Origin: Ostrinia nubilalis | Lineage: Eukaryota; Arthropoda; Insecta; Lepidoptera; Crambidae | DNA: 64,000 bases | Assembly: GCF_963855985.1 (NCBI RefSeq) | Contig: NC_087092.1 | Coordinates: 17,112,001 to 17,176,000, forward strand | Reading direction: 5' to 3' | Shown here: in pieces, positions 1 through 11,933 of the stretch | How the letters are laid out: each line of letters starts with the position of its first letter | Numbering within the stretch: the first letter of the stretch is position 1 | Position numbers and translations under genes: made by a program | Notes under the pieces: generated by a model | What the model saw: only the letters and a program-made list of their open reading frames with translations | Databases searched by the model: none | What the model was told of the DNA's origin: nothing

Positions 1-2302
1 TTACAGAGAAATAATTCTATATTTTACACATACATGAAAAAAACAAAATCTCCCTTGTTTTACTTCTGAATTTTCCCAGAAAAATATCTGGCCAACCTTT
101 ATCCAATTAATGTTTGACGATTGCACATTAGGCCTTCTTTAATTTTCACTTAACATAAACAGCGAAAGGCCAATTAGGAACAGAGACAAACAAATGCTTA
201 AATCGGGCAAGCAATAACAGTCCTTGCAATAAGTAAAACCCAGAACATTAGGAGCCTAATTTCCAATTAGCAAGCAGGTAGCGTAAAAAGCACCATTACT
301 AGGGCGGCTATGATTTGAGGCTGCTAAGCAGGACACGTGGATCCTGAGTGAGTGAGTATGAGTTTGTTGCGGCGCTTCTTCTCACTTGCCAAATGTTGGT
401 CTCGAAGCGCTGGTAGGGTAAAAAGATTATGAGACATGTAGAGGCTCCTTAAGAGCAAAATGACGATTTGTAAGAACTATTTATTAGTCTAAACAAATAA
501 AGAAATTTTGACTTTGACTTTGACTTTGAAAAATATCTTGGGAACAGAATAGAGTAAAAGCAAGGAAAACTAACTAAAAAAAGACATGTGGTTTATGGTG
601 GATTTCCTCCTCTATGCATTGCATTGAATGCAGCAGGTACATCTCTACCTACGTACGAGTAATACTTATTGTTACTAATTTTATCCAACGCAATTTGAGC
701 TTGTGCTATTTGAGCTTTTTCAATTTGAGATAAATGCCGTAAGAGTGCTTCAGGGAATAATTGTTACTGTTTTATTAAAGTATAGATTAATTAACTGTTT
801 TCACGAAGCATACATTCATTTAATTTCATAGCATTTTCTCGTAGTTTAAAAAGTCCTTGATTTGTGTTGTTTTGATAAGTTAGTATTAAAATACTAGATG
901 AAAAAAGTTCCTGTAAACGAAATCGTGGTCACCATAACCATTACAGAGACAACGTTCCCGCCAAAAGGTCGGCCATCTTGGACTCGCCACGTGGCGTTCG
1001 GAAACGCGCGTGCGAATTATTGTCTATGCCCGCGTATGTGATGTTGTTTATGGAATTAATTTCGGTCATTGTGCTGCTCGGTTTTCCGTTTGGATCATCT
1101 TTTATGAGGATTTGCTTTTAGCGAAAAGTTGTTTCGAGATATTGAGCATCTCATTGGGCTTAATTAAAATTGTACGTTTACTTTTTATACAAAGCTTTTA
1201 AGTGCTCTGACTATGGTGTTTATAGCAAACAAAGTAAAAACGTTTTCATTTAATAACTATTTTATAATAATGTTAGTTTGCTGTAAAATACATCCCAATC
1301 CCTATGCGTTCTTGTAGCCAAGGTGCGTTTCTTCGCGATCGATTCGGTACGTTCACTACTTACCTATATAAAATGATATAAATATGCGATTTTATCGGAT
1401 ATTCAGTATGAAAGTGTACATACAATTTTTTATACTTTTGTGTAGTGCTATCTCTATCTTTCCCTAACTCCCTGTAGGATTGAATGACAAAACAAACATT
1501 AATCGTGAAATACTCGTAATTGCTAAGCAAACAAATTAAAAATTGTAAATTGAAAAGCAGCAGTTTTGTCACTAGTTAGTGTATGACGTCACGTCATGGC
1601 GGAACTGCATAGCAAAAGGAATATAACGTTTACAGTCACAATATAGCAAGATGCAGAAGGTTAATAAAAAACTGTAGTTCTTTGTAATTCTGGGTATTTG
1701 AACTAAGTCAGTTTTGTTCTGAATGCTCTCTGACTCAAAAATTTTGAGAGTTAAAAATTCAACGCAAACGCACAATGTTACTGAAAGAAGATTTAAGAGA
1801 ATCGCGATCAATATTTGAAAAAGGACCCAAAAAATTCAAATCTCTTCCTTATAATATCCCTTATTGATTATTAATGACTAAAGTGTGACTCTACATTGTA
1901 TTAATAAACAGGTGTTACACTCAGCTGCAAACACTTTTTCTAATGAATAAGACATCCGTGAACTTAAAATAGAAATTGTACATAGAGCTCAGTAAAAAGT
2001 AAAAACATACCTACTGACCCAAATTCCAATATGTTTACAGTAATTAGAAAAGTTTTGATACGATTCGTAAACGCGAGCTAGTTGTAGCTCGTAATGGCCG
2101 AGCTGATAGTGAGCCATGAAAAGTTTCACAAACCAAATAATTACCTGGGCTCCAGTTACATTAAACATTGTCATTTAATAATAATAACAAGGGAAGAACA
2201 TTGCCATAGCTGGATTTGATACCTTAAAAATGTCACCTAGTTAGTCACTATGAAATCATTAAAATGTAAGCATATTAGAATTTTGAAATAAAAAAAACTT
2301 AC
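1..2302. other. Non-coding stretch
   Basis: Apart from the LINE end at 330-530 I see no gene. A CRE-like TGACGTCA at 1584-1591 and a GCCATCTTGG at 972 are isolated motifs. Short frames here lack coding character. Confidence 0.5.
330..530 (+). mobile_element. LINE 3' end with (TTTGAC)n tail
   Basis: GTTTGTTGCGGCGCTTCTTC, AGCGCTGGTAGGGTAAAAAG and GAGGCTCCTTAAGAGCA, ending AAATAAAGAAATTTTGACTT repeated. It shares this whole series with 37425-37600. The 6-bp tail repeat is typical of CR1/Jockey-type LINEs. Confidence 0.65.
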
Positions 2303-2337
2303 CCATCAGCAACACTCGATCCATAGGCTCACCAATC
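2303..2337 (-). other. Candidate 35-nt internal exon
   Basis: On the minus strand CTTTCTTTTTCAG precedes GATTGGTGAGCC...GCTGATGG, followed by GTAAGTTTT: a strong acceptor and a perfect donor. Only one frame is open (IGEPMDRVLLM). Gene not recognised. Short exons with good sites arise by chance in 64 kb, so this needs RNA evidence. Confidence 0.35.
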
Positions 2338-5300
2338 CTGAAAAAGAAAGACAACTCTATTAAAAACAATTCAGTATCAAAGAGAAAATAAAAAAAGTTA
2401 TGCTGAAAATATTTTTTAACTAATATTTATGTCACTCAACTTGTAATTACCTATTGTTTACTGAAAAAAAGTGAGTTGCGAATTAGGCGTTGCTTTTAAT
2501 AAACCGGTAACCGATATTTAAGAGCTAGTTCAGTGATCCATTTAAATAGTTTAATCGTAAGTTAATTTTAGGCTTCAGTGCCTATGAGGCACCAGGAGGT
2601 CAATAGGCACCTAAACATACATTTGCCCAACAATGCCATTCTTCTGCAGTCGGTTAAAAGAATTACCATAACAAAACAAAGCCACGCCGTTTAACCCTTC
2701 GTAACTGTTAAAGACAAACAAACTTTTATATAATTCGAATGGTACCGTAATCCGCGGTCCGACAAAGTTACGCCGCCATTTTGACGTGGTCCCAAAATCC
2801 GAATGTTTTATTCTTTACGACAACTACAAGAGTTAATTGCGTAAACCCTTGTCTATCCCTAGTTTTAAACGACAATTTATTTTGAATACGCCATAGGAGA
2901 TAGCAGTACAGGGTGTATGCTGAAAACATGCGGCAGAAAATCCTTCTTAGTATTTTCTCAATGAACATTAACTAATAAATATTGACTTTATTTATTGCTT
3001 AAAGCATGTGAGACGTTAGTTGAGGTTAAAAACCCATATTTAAAATAAAAATGTGTCATTTAGATTTAATTATTACAAAAATGTTGTTAGTTTGAAGTAA
3101 TAGTTAACTAGCGGTTAATTTAATATTTTTTAATGAGTTTTTATTATATACGAGTATAATTACAGTTCATTTTTGCATCTGACATCAATAATATTTGTTG
3201 AAAACCGAGATTGGGCATGCTTAATATTATGTTATTGAATTAAAAAAACATACGAATTAAACATGCTTGGCTTAAAATAAACGGTATCATCTTACATAGA
3301 GTAAGTTCCACATACAGTTTATTTTGAAATAATACTAACATAAATGATTATTGTTAATTCATAAATCTCACCACCCTGTATCCCGACCGTCACAACATAA
3401 AATTAAATTTATATGACAAACTATTGTTTAAAATTCAAATTGTACGTGTGAAATCTTGCTCGGGCTTAATTGTATTGACCAACCCCCCAAATTGAGGGGG
3501 GAGGGTGGTCCACTTTCTGTCCGTGTGAGGAACACAATAATATTGTGATATAGAAGGCTTGAACCCTCCCTAATGCCCTTAATAAAGGTACGCGAATACG
3601 TCGTGCCGTATTTATGATTTTATTTCGATATATTTAATTAAAATTTTAGTGCGGGACTAAAATGGTGGCAGGTATGATTTTAGGGTTGAGGCAAAAACCG
3701 TTTTAAGGGACGTGTTATCGTCTGATGGGGAGATTGGATTACGTTTGTACTAATGTTTTATATTAATATACGGGGCGGTGTTTTGGACCACGTACGAGGT
3801 AGTTTAGGTTTGCATTTGGGATTTGATAAGATAAAAATTTAGTACATGACACTTGGTAGTTACTATACATGAATTTGATTTAATGAACGCTTATCATAAG
3901 GACGTTTTAACGCGTTTGATGTGTCAATCGGAATCACAGAATCATGTGGATTTTTTGGACAGGCGTGTTTATTTAGGTCTTTAATTTGTACTGGTATAGT
4001 AAAATTGCGTATTAGATTTTATAAATAAAGCCTTATTAATCTGGGGTATAGACACAGAACTTTTGAGTCGAGAGAATCTAACTCTACCACAAGAATTTAC
4101 ATAGTTTATAACATGATACGGTTGTTAATACTTTTCATTATTGAAATCGTCAGCAGCTCCTACAATCCATAAACTTAGATTCCTTTTCCTTCAATTTCAG
4201 TCCAACTCCCCAAAAAATATTTAAAAAAAAAATGCAATTAATAAAGCCGAAAGGCCGTTTCATCCATCCAACCGATATTACTAACACCCCTCACTAGATT
4301 TATGTCGCGCCGAAACAGCGACAAAACCGATGCAGTCTTGAGTTACGGTCGCGCGTACACACGGACATAAAATAACCGTTACTCAGCCCGGCCGTTCCCT
4401 CCACCTGTTACTGCAATCGATGTCGCATACACATTATCAGCTTCGTATCTTCCGGAATTTACCGGTTATACCGGTTTATGGATGTCAGAGCTCAAGATTT
4501 TTTTTCAGTAGCAAAAATTTGGTGTCGTCCGTTCTTTTCCTTTCCTTTACAGTTAAAAAAACTGAAATATACTTGATGTAGGTCCGTGCTTTGTAAACCA
4601 CAAAGAAAGCCGGGATATTATGGAAATTTTACATGATAAGATTCTGATTTTTTATTGAAATTCACACGATTTATAAAGATGTTACAGAGTGGATAAGGTA
4701 AAAGTTAAATTAGTTATAAAAATATTTTTATTCTGGAACTATAAGTTTCATTTTCCTACTTAATTTCATAATGTGAGAAATATGTAGTTTTGCAATATTA
4801 TATTTCGTAGTAAATATCAAATGCAAAGTGTTTTATGCTTTTTAAAACATTAACTTACCTACTTTAGAACAAAACTTTAAAGTAGAATTGTATGATTTTA
4901 TAGAATAAGTTAAATAAGTAAATCGCTACAACCATACTCTCCATTAACACACCCTCCACAGAATCCAAACCCCAAAGTAAAACGACATACCCTTCGACAC
5001 ATTCAAATTAAAAATCTTTATTGAACGGTCCATGAAGGCGTCAGCCGCCATAAACAATCACGACAATAGAACGGGCCAGATCAAACACATTTTCAATTCT
5101 CATCAAAAAAGTAAAACGCCATGAGCCTAATAAAACCGCTCGCTGTATCGCTGTACTCGCGGCAATATCGTAATGAACACCCTGTATACACGAGGCCATT
5201 TAATCTCGCACCTGTATCACCCTGTATTTGCACGGCTTAAAGCTGGAGAGGTGGCGGATCTTTGGTTCTTCTTGAAGGCAAACAAAGAAAGTATTTAAAA

Positions 5301-5547
5301 TAGGTATCTGAAATAAGATTGGTCTTCGTAGAGAGTGTTAAAGCAGCAGTTGAGAATAGAGTAATCATAATCATCAGGTCATTTAATTTTCTCTGCAGCA
5401 TATAACCCTCTCTAATAAAAAAGAGAATTGGATGTAGCCTCCATTATCCTCGATTGCCCGACATTAATTTTTTGGGGGCCTGATATTATATGTCCTTTGT
5501 CACAATTTGAGACATCTACGAGAAGACTGGGAGTGGTCCTATTCTTC
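2338..5547. other. Non-coding stretch
   Basis: AT-rich; a small CCCCCC/GGGGGG hairpin at 3483-3501 and a GC-richer patch at 4290-4470. No gene, no dated repeat. Confidence 0.5.
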
Positions 5548-5612
5548 ATTCGTTCGTTTCAGCCAAAAGACGTCCACTGCTGGACAAAGGCCTCCCCCAA
5601 GAATTTAACCAT
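5548..5612 (-). mobile_element. RTE-like LINE 3' tip
   Basis: Plus strand CATTCGTTCGTTTCAGCC followed by GACGTCCACTGCTGGACAAA, the reverse complement of the family 3' end with its CGAA tail. A CT microsatellite follows at 5640. Confidence 0.75.
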
Positions 5613-5639
5613 GTGTCTCAAATTAAGCTCACTTGTCTC

Positions 5640-5668
5640 ACTCTCACTCTCTCTCTCTCTCACCATAC
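5640..5668. repeat. CT microsatellite
   Basis: ACTCTCACTCTCTCTCTCTC: interrupted (CT)n next to an RTE tail. Confidence 0.85.
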
Positions 5669-5749
5669 TTGCAACGCTACCTTCACCCACTCGCTCCAAG
5701 TGTCACTGTGTGCTTACCATGAGTTCATGTTAGGTGTGCTCGCTTGGAA

Positions 5750-5916
5750 CAGAGTAAATACAAATGAGTAGGTCACTTTTTAGCGTGGATTAGCGGGGTG
5801 TTGCGCCGAATGTTGTCAGTGTGTGGGTGCGCGCCGCATACGTATGGGCGCGCTCACATACAAACCGCGCTCGGTGCGTTTCTATGAAGATGACCTACTC
5901 ATTTGTATTTACTCTG
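5750..5916. mobile_element. 167-bp foldback MITE with 7-bp target duplication
   Basis: 26-bp perfect inverted ends (CAGAGTAAATACAAATGAGT...) at 5750-5775 and 5891-5916, flanked by CTTGGAA at 5743-5749 and 5917-5923. The GC-rich interior has a second palindrome centred on CATACGTATG (GCGCGCC...GGCGCGC). Confidence 0.8.
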
Positions 5917-5923
5917 CTTGGAA

Positions 5924-8430
5924 GTAGCGTAGTCGCTAGTGGCACTGTACTACAAGCTGTCATGACATTTCATGTCATTTTTTTACGCAGTCGCTATCGA
6001 GTTCTTAAACTCGCATGGGGTAAGCACCCTGGTTTCTTACACTGTATTTGCGTCCGCTAGCACCATACACTTGTGCCAACCGCCAGGGCCGGTCGCTAAA
6101 CGGTCGGCAGTTAGCTGATCCTAAACAAATACGGCTGCTCACCTACGTAAGGGAGTTTGGGCATTAAAACATTGTTAGCGTCCGACATGCGTCATTAGCG
6201 ATCCGCTGACGCAGTCATAATCGCTTTTTTCTTGATTACTATTACGTGGAGGCGGTGGTAAAGGGTATTACTGTAATAAGTGAGGGTAGTTGGAACGATG
6301 TTTGTCTAGGATAGGCGGTAGTTCGGAAAGAATCAAGAACATACTAATTTGCTTGACTGTACTGTACAGCGTTGATTTCTATCCTTAAATCAGCGATAGC
6401 TTAAAGAAAGACTGATTTTAGAAGAATCATAATTTAAAAAAGTTTCATAACCGTGCCATTTTCAGTGTTTCTTTGCCAGCATGAGTGGGTCACAGGAAGA
6501 AAATTATACTATAGGATAATTTTAGTTACGTAGGGTTAATACCTACCTTAAAAATACTCGTTCTGTTAGGAAATTGTTTTCTTAAAAATGACAGAAGAAG
6601 TAGAGCTCCACGCCTAACATTACATTTGTTACCAGTCCAGTATGATTGTTAATTTGTAATATTTTAAAATTAATTATCACAAGCAAAGATCGGTTCTTTA
6701 AGTATATCTGTTTCAAACCGAAACTGTACTTTATTTAAACCCCACCAATTAGTTCCTTCCAAGGCACTTCTACAATCAGCCCGCGCTGCACCGCGTCACA
6801 TTCGAAACTTGTGTTATCTGTGCAGCGTTACTTCTCCGCCAATCGCAATCGAACGTCAATGTCTGGAGGTATTAAAAGTTTGTCAGGAGTAGGGATGACG
6901 GCGCTGGATATCGATTGTTGAGAATCGTATCGCTGGTTAGAGAATCGATCATCCAAAATCAGGGTAACATACGAGTCGATTTAAGTGACTAATACCATAT
7001 TCTTATTTTTGAGCTTTTAAACCTGTAGAAAACAGATCGATTTTTGAAAATTCTATATGAGTCGTTATGCTCTACCATGTGTAGAGCATAGCGATTTTTC
7101 TTCTAGGGTCAACGTTGACATTTATGACATTTATTTTAAAGATCCTCGATATATCCGGGGATCAATTTTTGACAGTTGATAAACAATGGATTTCTTTTAG
7201 ATCAATTTTTTGTCTCGTAGCACTGGAGTATGGAGTAAGGAGTAGGGCATAAAGTTTCCGTAAGGTTTGTACACGGTTTTTTTTAAATTAGACTTTTATG
7301 TTGAACTTCGAATTATAAACTCGATTATTCGATTAAGAAAATACATTATGGCCATCTCTAGCCAAAAGTCATTGCGCCGCGAGCGCTCGTCGCCGTTGGA
7401 CGTACAGATAGTGAACTTATCAGAAACGAATTTGTTCATGTCAAATAGGATTTCAAAACTATTTCAAGTTTGCTGTTAGGTTTGAAGTTATAATGGGGTA
7501 GACGGCTATTAGATATTTTGTATTCATTTTGATAGTTTAGGGTGCATCTAGATTGTGTGATGCTCACGACATACGATAATATGTTTTATTATGTATTGTA
7601 TATGTGGTTATATGACCGAATTAAGGCAGTATTGATAGCTGTGAGTTTTTCTTTTGTTTTTCTTGAATATTTTTCGACGAATTGACTATAAAAACATTCA
7701 AAAATAGTATTAAGAGTTTGTTAATAAAGAATTCAACCGAAAAAGAAAAGTAAACTCAAAATTCCTCGCTCGAACGCTGATACGCTTAACATTTTAATTT
7801 AAGCGGCAACATTTTTAGTCTTAAGCTCTGCTGAAACTAATCAAAAATGCATAGCAACGTCGAATGCACAGAAATTAAAAGTTCCCTCGACCAAGTTCTT
7901 TGAGAATTCGTATCGCCGTCCCTCTCAGATGACTGGCGCAAGTTGTAATTTGATGAGCTCAGGATCTGAAAAGTTCGGTAGATGTATGAATATTTTAGGG
8001 GATACTTTTTGGCGCCCAACGTGGTGCTCATTATTTTTACCTTATTAACTGTGTTGTCGAGTTTTTCCAGATTATAAGTTCGTAATCTGCGAGCTTGTGA
8101 TAGCGGTATGAATATTATAAGATGTGAAATTGGTAAGCTTTTGAATTTGGTGGGGAAGGCATCATGACAAGATTGTGTGGTGACAATCTTGTATCAGATT
8201 GAAACTATTTTTTTTAATAATAAAGTTGAAATATCATGAAATTTTTACATGTATCAAAGTTGATTTTGAAGACAAAAGTTTCTAAAATTATAGTCATTCA
8301 TTAGTATTTCGAATCTTTGTATTTGACAATCTGAGCTATATTAAGAAGCCAGTATTTGTTTTAAAAGTTTCTAAACGATTACACAATAAAAAGTTGTATA
8401 CCACCCAAGTAGCATTTTACTCCATTTAAG
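5924..8430. other. Non-coding stretch
   Basis: GC-richer patches at 6060-6110 and 6770-6860 and a 9-bp-stem hairpin TATGCTCTA/TAGAGCATA at 7066-7090. Nothing else supported. Confidence 0.5.
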
Positions 8431-10548
8431 AGTTCACTAGTCGTTCACATGTACTCCACAAGCTGTGTATGTCAGCTGTATACGAGCTGTATAGCTTGCT
8501 ATAATGCTTTTATAGAACCAGTTTGGGCACAAATTAGACAGCCTTAAGTTCACTATGGCTGTACATTAGCAGTATAATAGCATTATAATAGCAGTTTAAG
8601 TAGTAACATCGGACTTAAGGCTGACTTACGACACTATATGGGACGCAGTGTGAACCATACAACGTACGTGAGGACAATAAAGAGTAACAAGTGGCTAAAT
8701 GCACAGCTTTCAAAGTTATAAAGTCCGACAAAAGTACTCCAATGCTACATAAAGTTCACGTGTGTCCTAAATTATTTCCACATTTTAATATAAGTTCGGT
8801 GTTTGTACGTGAGTGCCAAGAGGGAAACAACTCGGGCGTATAATCATTTATGCAAATAATAACACGGGTTTTAAATACTTAATAATGTTAATGCTATTGG
8901 GAATGCAACTTTATCGTGAAATGTATACATATTTACAGCTAAAATATTTACGCGCCTCTGTAAAAACGCGATATTCATTTTAAAATATTTAAAACTGGCT
9001 GAGAGGAAATCTACAATTTTCAGTTTTTGATATTGTATTGGCATTATAATTATATTACGGTAATTAATTATAACATGAAACCAAAACTCAATCGCTCTAT
9101 CTGCGAATTTTGTGATAAATCTGCATTAATTTTGGAGATTTATTTGGTAAATATTTTAGGTTATGTAGAACAAAATGGTGGAAATGAAATACGGCTATGT
9201 GAACTGTTATAACTCCAATTTAATGCGGTGAGCGTATATTAGGTTCACATGTGTTCTGTTAGAATGCTGTTATCTATATGAAGTTCCACATTTGTACCAC
9301 TACAGCGCTAATGTCTATAAATTTATTCTAATGTGAACTTATGTACAGATTTAAGATGTACCTAGTTCAGGTCAATTGTGTATCTTTAATTCTTTCAAAT
9401 ACTGAAATTTTAGAGATCCGCAATAAAAATTATTAATGTCCGTTAAATCGCCTAGCCCAGGTACTAATAGTCAAGTATGAATACCTAAAGCATCAGACGG
9501 TAGTGTTCCCGGTTTAAATTCGTTTATTATGCCTGACAATTTATTCAAAGCGGAATGAGGAATACGATTTTTAATAGCCCATGTTCTTGCGAAAGGTTAA
9601 ATAATTGTCCAAATCAAAATGGTATTCACTATCACTAGAACTGCAATCATCACACTCTGATATCTGTATACAGGGTGTTAGGTAAATGGGTATATGAGCC
9701 GACACTAGCCCATGTTAACATGGTCATATAAATGGTATGGTGAAGTCAGAAAATTGATATCTTCATTTTAAGTATTTTAATTTTCATACAAATCGGATTT
9801 AATAAAATTAATTTTGTATGAAAATTAAAAAATTAAAATGATGATATCAAAGTTCTGAATTCACCATGCCATTTATATGCCCATGTTAACATGGGCTAGT
9901 GTCGGCTCATATACCCATTTACCTAACACCCTGTATTTTGAAGGGAAATTTCAGGTTCAGGCATAATATTTTCCTCTGCATCATGTACAGAACCACCATG
10001 AACAACTAAAAACAGGCTTGGGGAAATGTGTAATAGAATATCACATTCACATTCATGTTCAGCTTAAAGCAAATAAGAGTAGTACTTGTGGACAAATAAA
10101 CTGCTATTGATGTTAATGGACAACACATATTATAGTCCTTTTAACAGCCTACAGTGCACATGCGAACCATTGAAACACTTTTGTACATATAGTAAAAAAA
10201 GGTTATTTTAATTATCACAAACAAGTCCTACTACAGCTACTAGCTGTATAACAGTCTAAAACAAGTAAACATAACAGCCTTTGGCTTTATAAATGACCAC
10301 GTGTGTTCTATTAAAATGCTAGCTCTATAACATCGTACAAGTAGGCCGTTAAACAGCGGTTGCCGTATCTCTACCCTCCTATAATGCTCTTAGTCAGACG
10401 GCTGACTAAAGGATAGTTGTTAGAGTATTATAACACCAACAATCGTATTAAAGTATAACTCTACACTAGTCTACACTCCTATAAGTCCCTTAGACAGGTA
10501 TAGGTGTAATTAATTGCAATAATACAGCTTATACATCACGAGTGAACT
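8431..10548. repeat. Unclassified repeat-like region with recurring motifs
   Basis: AGTTCACT at 8431 is mirrored by AGTGAACT at 10541. Between them, related strings recur: CACATGTGTTCTGTTAGAAT (9246) and CACGTGTGTTCTATTAAAAT (10300), both followed by GCT and a CTATA string, plus GTTCACATGT/GTTCACGTGT at 8443 and 8757 and TATAATGCT at 8500 and 10381. It contains the 9671 MITE. Possibly one old 2.1-kb element with a younger MITE inside. No ORF. Confidence 0.35.
9671..9933. mobile_element. 263-bp palindromic MITE
   Basis: CAGGGTGTTAGGTAAATGGG at the left end returns as its reverse complement at the right end. The arms of about 125 bp match with only a few differences and leave a short centre near 9800. 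TA flanks both sides. A typical mariner-like foldback element. Confidence 0.9.
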
Positions 10549-11611
10549 GTACTAATGCTATGATATTATGACCTGGTGATAAACGCGGATAAGGATAATC
10601 ATAACTTCTTATATTTTCTTCGAACTTCGAATATTTAAATTTTTGACAACCGCCCGCGTTGCAACTGCTTTGAAACTGCGCTGCTTTCAGTGTGCCTCAG
10701 CCGCGCTGCAACTGACCCGCACTGCAACTGACCCGCGTTTGGTGTGTGGAAGCCTTTAAAAGATACCCTTTTACTTAGCATTAGTCGTGACAGAATGTGC
10801 AACGACACTGTAATTCAGCAGGTAGGTACAGGAATAATTCCTACACCTGAAGTTTTCCTGAACCTGAAAAGTGACTGCTCGTTTTATACTTGCAGTACAT
10901 TCATTGTGAAACAGTTTACGGGTGGAGGAGGCCGATTACTGAAAAATATTTGTCTCTATTTCATTTTGGCTTTCATGACAGCGTGCAGCAGATAGGCAAG
11001 TAATCAAAAGTATTTTTTTATTTTTTTCTCAAAAGGTTGCTTGGTTGAAGCAAGTGACATTGGGAGTTTGAGGCAAGTGGCTTGCGTGAAACCGCACAAG
11101 ATCGAAGTACCTAAATGGCGACATATTCTATCAGAGGCCCAGATCCTTTAATAAAAACCATGTATTTACTTTGAGTAAATAAATGGGTAAGTTTTTTAAT
11201 ATCGCTTGTTGCGCGGCCCCACCTCAATAAAAGAGTCGGACGTTTCGCTCCATCAGCCGGCAGAGGTGCCCTGGAGAAATCAGCGCCGATATGTGCCTGC
11301 AATTAGAGAGTGCGGTAAATACGGCCCGGATCCGCGGGGTAAGAAATAGACTCGCCTTATTAGTACGGCCTACTTGCCTAATCAAGGTGCGGCGGGTTGG
11401 GGGCGCTAGAAGCACGGTTTTATGGATTTTATGGAGACAATGTCTAATTGGTTTTAATTTGGATATTAAAACCCTTTTTCATATATTAGAAACTCTTATT
11501 AGGGCTTTAAAAACCATTTTTGTAAAATCCCTTTTAAAAAATTATCAGTTCAAAGTTTTTAAACCCAATCTCAGTTTCAGAAAAATCAAAATGGAAATTA
11601 TCTTTATTCGT
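10549..11611. other. Non-coding stretch
   Basis: GC-rich islands at 10650-10745 (GCAACTG repeated, CTGACCCGC twice) and 11200-11420. Frames of 60-117 codons overlap on both strands, have no family signal and look like chance. Confidence 0.45.
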
Positions 11612-11617
11612 GTAGAC

Positions 11618-11927
11618 CAGTGGTTCTTAACCTTTAAGTCATGAGGGAGCGATTTACCAAATTTTTGTCTTGTCAGGGACCACACATTTGGTTACAGTCA
11701 TTACTTACTTATTATGTTACAGTAAAAATTCATAATCGGTCAAAACCACTTTTGACTGCAAAAATCAGTTAAATGAGGTTTTGACCGATGCCCCTAGTCA
11801 ATATCACTTGACTGATTTTTCCAGTCAAAAGTGATTTGGACCAAGGTGTGCAAGTACACTTCATGGACCACTTGGAATCCCTCCAGGGACCACCAGCGGT
11901 CCGCGGACCACCGGTTAAGAACCACTG
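11618..11927. mobile_element. 310-bp hAT-type MITE
   Basis: Ends CAGTGGTTCTTAACC and GGTTAAGAACCACTG are classic hAT-type termini. GTAGAC flanks both sides (11612-11617, 11928-11933), shorter than the usual 8 bp. A nested inverted repeat (CGGTCAAAACCACTTTTGAC against CAGTCAAAAGTGATTTGGAC) folds the centre. Confidence 0.8.
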
Positions 11928-11933
11928 GTAGAC

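Noticed and set aside
7066..7090. Hairpin TATGCTCTA/TAGAGCATA considered as a small RNA
   Set aside because: The stem is only 9 bp, too short for a miRNA precursor.
11291..11644. 117-codon ORF next to opposing ORFs in a GC-richer patch
   Set aside because: Frames are open on both strands because of composition. It ends inside the hAT-type MITE.
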